Part shown: one piece after another, positions 5,751-10,307 of the stretch
Position numbering within the stretch: the first letter of the stretch is position 1
Layout: the number at the start of each line of letters is the position of its first letter
Origin: an uncultured Prochlorococcus sp.
Lineage (GTDB): Bacteria; Cyanobacteriota; Cyanobacteriia; PCC-6307; Cyanobiaceae
Direction: 5' to 3'
NCBI GenBank assembly: GCA_902572065.1
Contig: CACGEL010000025.1
Coordinates: forward strand, 1 to 10,307
DNA length: 10,307 nucleotides
Notes under the pieces: generated by a model
The model's input: only the letters and a program-made list of their open reading frames with translations
What the model was told of the DNA's origin: nothing
Databases searched by the model: none
Made by a program: the position numbers and the translations under genes

Positions 5751-5928
5751 TAAATTTATCAATACAAATCTATTGAATTTCATTCACGATTCATTCACGA
5801 TTTGCAATATTCTTTTAATCCCTTGTTATGACTAAAATAAACTACTGGCTAATGAAAAGTACCCCCGACTAGCTATAATTGGGATATGGAGGAATTGGCA
5901 AAAGTTATTCAAACTTTATTCAAACTTT
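5739..5928. repeat. att-like repeat, copy 3, adjacent to integrase
   Basis: It starts with the 21 bp shared with copy 1. Left pair: TTCATTCACGA twice (5779-5800), 49 bp before the EVE ATG at 5828. Core: TGGCTAATGAAAAGT at 5846-5860. Right pair: ATTCAAACTTT twice (5907-5928), 79 bp after the ATG. The integrase start codon follows 16 bp later, the usual position of an element's own attachment site. The left pair can also be read as ATTCACGATTC and ATTCACGATTT, resembling the right 11-mer in the ATTCA and TTT parts. Confidence 0.75.
5828..5872 (+). pseudogene. EVE-domain gene, 5' remnant 3
   Basis: Reads MTKINYWLMKSTPD and stop. The E of KSEP is changed (GAG to ACC). With a one-base shift the following sequence reads like an EVE continuation (SIIGDMEELAK), so small indels have broken the frame. 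As in the other two copies, no downstream EVE sequence remains. Confidence 0.6.
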
Positions 5929-5944
5929 TTGCTAAAAACATTAG

Positions 5945-7534
5945 TTGAAAATTGCCGAAAAAAAGAAGGTTTTAAACGGACGAGGGGTTGTTCTGTCATA
6001 TGAGAATGGGAATGCAGCAGGAGAATATTTCTACAGGGAAAGAATAGAAGGAACTAAAAGATATAGACAGAAGAAAATTGATGGAGCATTAAATCTCGCT
6101 CAAGCTGAACAGATGGCAATGGAAATAGCTCTTGAAATGAGAGAGGAAGAACCTCATCACAAATCAAGGGATTCAGCATCAAGTCCCACAGAGAACACGT
6201 CTGATGATGCTCTATCAATCCTAAAGAGAGAAGAAAGACTTATAAGAAAAAAGGAAAGATTATCCAAAGAAGAGAAGAAGAAACAGAACCCACAAATGAC
6301 TATCCAGAAAGCTCTTGATGATTGGCTAGAAGGCATTAGGAAGAGAGTTGATTCAGGTGCTTTAGAACAATCAACTTATGAGTTCAAAGGGTTCTGTATG
6401 CGTCACGTGATGAACTATTTAAAAGAAAAGAAAGTCACAATAACTACTCAAATAAACGAGTCAACTTTTGATGATTATGTTTCATTCAGAATGGGACAAA
6501 CAGCGAGAAGAATACCAGTCCAGAAAGAGCTTCAAACACTTGGAGAGTTTATTAAAAGTTATCTAGTTAAACATAGATATATTCCTGCTCGCCTTTGGTT
6601 AGATGGGCAATTCCTTCCAAAGATCGAAATAAGACAAACCGATAGAGACGCTAATCCTGCGATCAACGCTGAAGACTGGAATACAATCATCACTCATATA
6701 AGAACAACTTGGAGAAAAGACGCTTATAAGATCAAAACAATGTTGAACAATGGAACCCTCTGCGATAAAAAACCTGAGAAAAAAAATATGTGGTTTAGAA
6801 ACATGGTCTGGCATTGGGTCTTAGTTGCAAAGCAGAGCGGCTGTTCACCCGAAGAGATTTGTAAGCTTAAATGGAAAAACATTGAAATCATTGACGTTGG
6901 GAGGGTATCTAACACCAAAGCTCAGGAAGAATGGGAACAAGTAATGGGCGAAGCACAAGAAGAAGGCATTGACCTAGATATACAAGCTCCTGAGCTTAAA
7001 GATTCCTCAGAATGGGCAACCAAAGGTACGGAATGGGGTAGAGAAGAGAGATTAATTGCTTACATCACAACAATGAGAGCAAAGACTCAGGAATACAGAG
7101 AGATACCAACAACATTGGGTTCAACGTTCAAGAGATGGAAAGATATTTTAAGCAATGAGTTCGATTACAAAATAAAAGGTGATGACTACGTTTTCGGACA
7201 GATATTTAACGAAGGGAAACAACCATGTCAAAGAAAAATAGGTCAGAGATGGAGAGAGATTTGTGATTATTTAATGTCTGAGGGACAGCTTAAAGGACAT
7301 AAATTCTCTGATCGTCCATACACTTTATATTCAATGCGATCAACATTCATAGAGAACCATATTCTTAGAGGAACAGATGCCTATCTCTTAGCTCGTATAT
7401 GTGGAAACTCAGTAGCAACAATCATGCAGACTTACGAAAGAATAGACATAAGAAAACGAACAAAAGAGTTAACCGATATTCCATTTGGAAACAGAAAAGA
7501 AACCCCTGAAACTATCAAATTATTTGAAGACTAA
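5945..7534 (+). CDS. Tyrosine recombinase (integrase), 529 aa
   Basis: TTG start at 5945; no earlier or nearby in-frame ATG exists and the N-terminus KIAEKKKVLNGRGVVL fits. Residues 1-65 are a basic arm-binding-type domain, 85-115 a charged coiled-coil linker, 117-215 a SAM-like core-binding domain and 240-505 the catalytic domain. Visible catalytic elements are K380 (RAKTQEYREIP), YSMR (Y462 to R465, with Tyr for the usual His of HxxR), CGNS (487-488; Asn at the usual His position) and the nucleophile Tyr497 in QTYERID. The first catalytic Arg should lie in a TGxRxxE-like motif, but SGCSPEEI (298-305) has Ser301. The helix-strand segment 310-370 is longer than usual. It presumably acts on the adjacent att-like sites. 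The RHH gene follows after 6 bp. Confidence 0.88.
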   Translation: MKIAEKKKVLNGRGVVLSYENGNAAGEYFYRERIEGTKRYRQKKIDGALNLAQAEQMAMEIALEMREEEPHHKSRDSASSPTENTSDDALSILKREERLIRKKERLSKEEKKKQNPQMTIQKALDDWLEGIRKRVDSGALEQSTYEFKGFCMRHVMNYLKEKKVTITTQINESTFDDYVSFRMGQTARRIPVQKELQTLGEFIKSYLVKHRYIPARLWLDGQFLPKIEIRQTDRDANPAINAEDWNTIITHIRTTWRKDAYKIKTMLNNGTLCDKKPEKKNMWFRNMVWHWVLVAKQSGCSPEEICKLKWKNIEIIDVGRVSNTKAQEEWEQVMGEAQEEGIDLDIQAPELKDSSEWATKGTEWGREERLIAYITTMRAKTQEYREIPTTLGSTFKRWKDILSNEFDYKIKGDDYVFGQIFNEGKQPCQRKIGQRWREICDYLMSEGQLKGHKFSDRPYTLYSMRSTFIENHILRGTDAYLLARICGNSVATIMQTYERIDIRKRTKELTDIPFGNRKETPETIKLFED

Positions 7535-7540
7535 AAACTT

Positions 7541-8140
7541 ATGAAACAAGCCACCATAACAAGGAATAACAACCCTGCTAGAACACCTCAAGGAGCATCT
7601 CAGAAGCGTAATTTAACCCCAAGAAAGACTTTGTCTATAAGAGTCAATTCAAGTGCATATGAACGGCTTAAAGAGCTATCTGAAAGGGATTCAATGACCC
7701 AATGGGAGATGCTAAATCGAATCATCCAAAATGGGATACCTCAAGTCTATGAAATAGCTACGAGTCAATTTAAATCTCTCAACAACAGTATGGTTGCGTC
7801 TAAAAGATATAGATGGAATGAAAAGATAAACAAAGACGAATCAATAGGAAAGAAATATAAAGGTTCAAAAGGTAGTTATCAACTAAAACACAAGATTTAT
7901 ATAACCGCTTGGAATGACCTTGAATGCTTGAGCAATGAGATCAAGCTATCAAAAGCAAGAATAGTCCAGACTTTAATAGATAAATACAAACCAATGAGCA
8001 AGGAAGCTAGAGAGAAAGCCAACGAATATAGACGTTTAAAAAATGAATACAACAATGAATATAGATATGTTCCCAAAGAGCTAACTGCGGAAGAAAAAAC
8101 TCAGTATCAAGAAGCTATTAAAAAATACATTACTGGTTAA
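7541..8140 (+). CDS. Double ribbon-helix-helix DNA-binding protein
   Basis: 199 aa, starting 6 bp after the integrase stop, so co-transcribed. Two segments have the ribbon-helix-helix pattern of Arc/MetJ-type proteins. One is RKTLSIRVNSSAYERLKELS with helix TQWEMLNRIIQNGI (about 28-67). The other is YQLKHKIYITAWNDLECLS with helix KARIVQTLIDKY (about 112-150). RHH proteins normally dimerise to form one DNA-reading ribbon; a tandem pair in one chain could form that intramolecularly. The N-terminus and C-terminal tail (155-199) are basic and helical. Possible roles are directionality factor (Xis-like), repressor of the integrase promoter or partition protein. Tandem repeats start 7 bp after its stop codon. 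Confidence 0.75.
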   Translation: MKQATITRNNNPARTPQGASQKRNLTPRKTLSIRVNSSAYERLKELSERDSMTQWEMLNRIIQNGIPQVYEIATSQFKSLNNSMVASKRYRWNEKINKDESIGKKYKGSKGSYQLKHKIYITAWNDLECLSNEIKLSKARIVQTLIDKYKPMSKEAREKANEYRRLKNEYNNEYRYVPKELTAEEKTQYQEAIKKYITG

Positions 8141-8146
8141 TTAATC

Positions 8147-8330
8147 GTTTACCGAAAAAACCCTCTGCGAAATAATTAATAGTTCGCCTAAGAAACCCTA
8201 ATTGAATAAATATATATATAGTTTGTCCCAAGAAATCCCTTTTGAATATATATAGTTTGCCCAAAAAACCTCCTCTTGAATTGATTATGTTTGCCCAAAA
8301 AAACAACTGTTAGATAGATATATGGTTCGA
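8147..8330. repeat. Iteron-like tandem repeats, about five 34-39 bp units
   Basis: Degenerate units begin at 8147, 8182, 8221, 8255 and 8289, with a partial start at 8325. Consensus: GTTYGCCCAARAAACC, then a variable CTYYTTGAA part, then an AT tract such as TATATATA. Length is 35, 39, 34, 34 and 36 bp. Repeat GC blocks alternate with AT-rich stretches, as in iteron origins and in centromere-like sites bound by RHH partition proteins. The array directly follows the double-RHH gene, so that protein is the first candidate to bind it. Confidence 0.65.
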
Positions 8331-8470
8331 CCTTCCAACCGCTCGCTTCGCTCGCTTGATAACGGACTGCTTCGCATCCGAGATATGCTTCGTTTAGGTA
8401 TCAAGCAGAAGCTACGGAAACTATGAGGTTTCCTCCGCATGACTCGCTACGCTCATTAGCTTGATAAAGA
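8331..8470. other. Structured block with nested inverted repeats
   Basis: GC-richer than its surroundings and rich in CTTCG. GCTTGATA (8354-8361) pairs with TATCAAGC (8399-8406). Nested inside is CGGA-TGC / GCA-TCCG with loop TTC (8363-8380). Next, GGAAAC (8416-8421) pairs with GTTTCC (8428-8433). CTCGCTTCGCTC (8342-8353) recurs as CTCGCTACGCTC (8443-8454), each followed by GCTTGATAA (8354-8362 and 8459-8467). No ORF covers it. Candidate structured RNA, origin or packaging site. Confidence 0.5.
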
Positions 8471-8492
8471 CATTTAAATAAATATGACCAGA

Positions 8493-8518
8493 CATTCGGG
8501 ACGAATGCGATCCGTCCC
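8493..8518 (+). promoter_or_regulatory. Two mutually exclusive hairpins
   Basis: CATTCG (8493-8498) pairs with CGAATG (8502-8507). Alternatively GGGACG (8498-8503) pairs with CGTCCC (8513-8518). The stems share bases 8498 and 8502-8503, so only one can form at a time. The arrangement is of attenuator type, but no T-run or gene follows within 480 bp, so function is open. Confidence 0.35.
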
Positions 8519-8567
8519 TTATAGAGAGATATATACTGCTATGACTAGGAATTCTGCAACCACCATC

Positions 8568-8813
8568 TTATACAGGGAGAAATAGCTCCCACATATCAAT
8601 AAACAACCCTTACTAAATAAAGGTTGGGAGTTCAACCTCCAACGTATACAGGGAGAAAGCGATCCGACCCTTATACAGGAGGAGACCGATCCCTGACGTA
8701 TACAGGGAAGATACCAAGCCGACCCTTATACAGGAGAGAGAACTCCCACAAATAAGATATTAAGACTGTCTATAACAAGTTAAAAGGTTAACCCCTACCC
8801 TATACAGGGAGAA
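8568..8813. repeat. TATACAGG repeat array
   Basis: The sequence KTATACAGGRAGA occurs at 8568, 8644, 8671, 8698 and 8726, and again as CTATACAGGGAGAA at 8800. Looser variants are TTATAGAGAGA (8519) and CTATACTGA (8829). The four central copies are spaced 27, 27 and 28 bp. Alternate copies are more alike, giving a 54-bp higher-order unit (8644-8697 and 8698-8751) with CCGACCC shared. Some copies form short stems, for example GGGAG/CTCCC after 8574. The gap lengths and lack of conserved long repeats exclude CRISPR. Confidence 0.65.
8604..8626. repeat. Imperfect hairpin between TATACAGG copies
   Basis: CAACCCTTA (8604-8612) and TAAAGGTTG (8618-8626) pair with one mismatch around a 5-base loop. 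A second stem, GTTGG(G)AG with CTCCAAC, follows at 8623-8642. Confidence 0.4.
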
Positions 8814-8835
8814 AAAGACAACCTTACCTATACTG

Positions 8836-8854
8836 ATGTCCCATTAATGGACAT
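8836..8854. repeat. Hairpin ATGTCC/GGACAT
   Basis: A perfect 6-bp stem with 7-base loop. ATACTGAT occurs on both sides (8830-8837 and 8854-8861), so the hairpin sits between short direct repeats. No T-run follows. Confidence 0.4.
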
Positions 8855-8924
8855 ACTGATAGCACCTCTTAATACCTTCCCTACTTTCTAAGGGGTTCAA
8901 CGAAAGTGAATAAAGCTAATACAT

Positions 8925-8945
8925 AGCCATCCATGAGTGATGGCT
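8925..8945. repeat. Hairpin AGCCATC/GATGGCT
   Basis: A perfect 7-bp stem with loop CATGAGT, 60 bp before the next gene. It could be an operator, a leader-RNA stem or a weak terminator. No U-tract is present. Confidence 0.45.
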
Positions 8946-9004
8946 CATTATTAAACCTATTCTACTTAAGCTGAATCCCTCACAATAACTACTACTACTT
9001 ACAT

Positions 9005-9271
9005 ATGACACAAGCCAAAGGTTTAACTCTAAAGGATTTTAATTACATAAATAGCACTTGTAAATCCATTGCTAAATGCGAGAAATATGGCGTTAAAACT
9101 AAAGACCTAAGACAACAAATCTATATGTTAGGACTATTTACCTTTAGACAATTCCACAAAGCAGGTTTACCTATTGATTTTTCTAGACCTGAATTAAGCC
9201 AACCTTCAATAAAACTAAATGAATACGCTAGTAAGAATTCGAGGATACATAACTGCAATTCAACTATTTAA
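9005..9271 (+). CDS. 88-aa hypothetical protein
   Basis: ATG at 9005, no clear ribosome-binding site. Basic helical protein: GLTLKDFNYINSTCKSIAKCEKYGVKTKDLRQQIYMLGLFTFRQFHKAGLPIDFS is a plausible folded core of two or three helices, and the last 25 residues are polar. First gene after the repeat region, so it begins the replication- or mobility-like operon. The final 53 bp overlap the next gene in another frame. Not recognised. Its position suggests an accessory replication, regulatory or excision function, which is inference only. Confidence 0.6.
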   Translation: MTQAKGLTLKDFNYINSTCKSIAKCEKYGVKTKDLRQQIYMLGLFTFRQFHKAGLPIDFSRPELSQPSIKLNEYASKNSRIHNCNSTI

Positions 9272-9686
9272 ACCTCTTCAACACCTAATTGATAGCGAAC
9301 CAAAGTATACGTTATTAATACAACCTGAAAATCCTTATATTTTAAATGAGCTTGAAGATCGAATATACCAACTTAGGCAAAACAACATTAGAAATTATGA
9401 AAACTCATACAGAGCAGATGGCTCAAGTTGGGTCGAACACTACGAATCAAGAGTAATAAACATTAGCGAAGTATACGTTGAATCCCTATTCAAACCTGAC
9501 TTACAAGGAGAACTTGCTGACTACCACAATGACGATCAGTTCCTTGGACGATTTGTACAGTCTGTTGGTCATCTCTATATCCACGAAACTGGAATAGTTT
9601 GTCTTTCTTCGCACATCCTTGAATCTGCCTATCAACCAAATAATGAATTTGAACCCTATGAAATCAATCAAAATAAAACACAATAA
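9219..9686 (+). CDS. 155-aa protein, possible gp2.5/DUF2815-like ssDNA-binding protein
   Basis: ATG at 9219, inside the previous gene by 53 bp. The opening VRIRGYITAIQLFKP with EPKYTLLIQPENPYILNELEDRIYQL follows a layout seen in phage OB-fold single-stranded-DNA-binding proteins of the T7 gp2.5/DUF2815 style: strand, loop with LFxP, xPKYxxxLxxP strand, then helix. A later segment, FLGRFVQSVGHLYIHETGIVCLSSHILESAYQ, could be the closing OB strands, and the tail EFEPYE is acidic as in many SSBs. Length is somewhat short for those families. The 53-bp overlap is needed to keep the first strand. Assignment is pattern-based and tentative. Confidence 0.45.
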   Translation: MNTLVRIRGYITAIQLFKPLQHLIDSEPKYTLLIQPENPYILNELEDRIYQLRQNNIRNYENSYRADGSSWVEHYESRVINISEVYVESLFKPDLQGELADYHNDDQFLGRFVQSVGHLYIHETGIVCLSSHILESAYQPNNEFEPYEINQNKTQ

Positions 9687-10017
9687 AGATATCTTGAACC
9701 TTATGAAATCCAATAAATCCAATCACAATAACGTCAAGGACTTCTCTAGAGGACGAGAAGCTCTTAAGGATTGGGAGAAGAGAGGTTTATTGCCTTTTCT
9801 TGCTCCTCAAACTAAATACGTTCTGGCCAGACATATTGATCTCAACAAAGGAGAAGACATCCCAGACATAGAAACCATGTTCAGAAGCATGAAAGAAGGT
9901 AATGACGGAGCTTATGGAGACTTTAATGAATTTACTAGCACTCTTTTTGCTAGCTACCACTACGACCGAAAACTGGACGAACTGACAAGAGCAGCTTATC
10001 CAACAATCAAAAAATAA
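9658..10017 (+). CDS. Small basic-acidic hypothetical protein, 105-119 aa
   Basis: Two starts are plausible in one frame: ATG at 9658 (overlapping the previous gene, 119 aa) and ATG at 9703 (16 bp after its stop, 105 aa). The two regions are near-copies (AACCCTATGAAATC and AACCTTATGAAATC, 45 bp apart), so a small duplication may have created the second start. The core GREALKDWEKRGLLPFLAPQTKYVLARHIDL resembles a DNA-binding helical segment. The later part (MFRSMKEGNDGAYGDFNEFTSTLFASYHYDRKLDELTRAAY) is acidic and helical. No family recognised. It is followed after 1 bp by the next gene, so this is an operon. Confidence 0.6.
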   Translation: MKSIKIKHNKDILNLMKSNKSNHNNVKDFSRGREALKDWEKRGLLPFLAPQTKYVLARHIDLNKGEDIPDIETMFRSMKEGNDGAYGDFNEFTSTLFASYHYDRKLDELTRAAYPTIKK

Positions 10018-10018
10018 A

Positions 10019-10237
10019 ATGGAAAAACTAAACAATGCAGAAAGAAGCATAAGAAACCTAGACCTCGCTAAGTACTTTAAAAAAGGGTCTCCAACACATC
10101 AAAGACTCAAAGGAATTGAGAAGGAAACCTCAGAAAAGAAGACAGATGTAGAGCTTCAGAGAACCCTTAAAGCAGAGTCATTAAACAACCTTAGGGAGAT
10201 AATGGATAAGATGAATGAAAGAGAACTAGGCAGATAA
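10019..10237 (+). CDS. 72-aa charged helical protein
   Basis: ATG 1 bp after the preceding stop, implying translational coupling. The sequence is almost entirely charged and predicted helical (EKETSEKKTDVELQRTLKAESLNNLREIMDKMNERE), probably a coiled coil. It lacks membrane or catalytic features. Small phage-like coiled-coil proteins often regulate or scaffold, but nothing specific is seen. Last complete gene of the operon that starts at 9005. Confidence 0.6.
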   Translation: MEKLNNAERSIRNLDLAKYFKKGSPTHQRLKGIEKETSEKKTDVELQRTLKAESLNNLREIMDKMNERELGR

Positions 10238-10284
10238 GTCCGAAAAAAATTAAAAAAAAATTATTTCATATATACAGTCGATTT

Positions 10285-10307
10285 ATGAAACAGATGTCTG
10301 AACTGTT
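10285..10307 (+). CDS. Start of a further gene, cut by the window edge
   Basis: ATG at 10285 reads MKQMSEL and runs off the window. It is preceded by an A/T-rich intergenic stretch with a run of A (10242-10260). Too short to judge. Confidence 0.3.

Noticed and set aside
6599..6918. Two - strand frames inside the integrase
   Set aside because: Both are antisense to conserved recombinase sequence and overlap each other.
8484..8585. 33-codon ORF beginning MTRHSGRMRSV
   Set aside because: It runs through the hairpins and into the first TATACAGG repeat with no ribosome-binding site. It is better explained as structured non-coding DNA.
8568..8813. Possible CRISPR array
   Set aside because: The repeat is only about 13 bp, spacers are short and similar to each other, copies vary, and no cas genes are present.
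9501..10050. Two - strand frames opposite the small-gene operon
   Set aside because: The + strand genes here abut in operon order; the - strand frames are low-complexity shadows rich in F, S and V.
10275..10283. ACAGTCGAT near the right edge as a third copy of the 20-mer, marking the far end of the island
   Set aside because: Only 9 bases match, which is expected by chance when all sub-words of a 20-mer are tried over 10 kb.

Overview
The window is AT-rich throughout. It contains short Prochlorococcus-type genes: a small DUF3721-like His/Cys lipoprotein, many tiny secreted or membrane proteins, and non-canonical start codons with weak Shine-Dalgarno sites. The best reading is a genomic island of a marine picocyanobacterium, most likely Prochlorococcus. 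The organism call is inference from protein style and base composition.

Left flank (1-1200): four small genes on the + strand. They are a 40-aa membrane peptide with 20-bp direct repeats on both sides, an 86-aa cytosolic protein, a 121-aa secreted protein and a 55-aa conserved-looking peptide ending in FLNRNFDG. A copy of the start of an EVE-domain gene follows, broken after 14 codons.

Cassette A (about 1371-2576) holds two - strand genes for exported proteins. Cassette B (about 2726-5778) holds a membrane-anchored HESTH putative metallopeptidase and a helical partner on the + strand, then a tiny, possibly broken lipoprotein. Two - strand secreted-protein genes follow. Cassette C (5929 to the right edge) holds a 529-aa tyrosine recombinase, a double ribbon-helix-helix protein, about 860 bp of repeat-rich and hairpin-rich non-coding DNA, and four small genes, one with a tentative single-stranded-DNA-binding character.

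The main observation is what separates the cassettes. Three copies of one site lie around 1269, 2626 and 5828. Each holds the first 14-25 codons of an EVE gene with an invariant 15-bp block, TGGCTAATGAAAAGT. A pair of 11-bp tandem repeats starts 49 bp before the ATG (clear in copies 2 and 3), and another pair starts 78-79 bp after it (all three copies). Geometry is held almost to the base while the 11-bp repeat sequence differs between copies. The integrase starts 16 bp after the third copy. This looks like a lambda-style attachment site (core plus arm sites) used several times in succession. The result would be a chain of cargo cassettes beside one gene, comparable in spirit to the tycheposon islands of Prochlorococcus but built on a protein-coding target rather than a visible tRNA.

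In this reading the recombinase and the RHH protein would handle integration, excision and regulation. The repeats at 8147-8945 would be an origin, centromere or regulatory RNA region, and cassettes A and B are cargo aimed at the cell envelope or periplasm.
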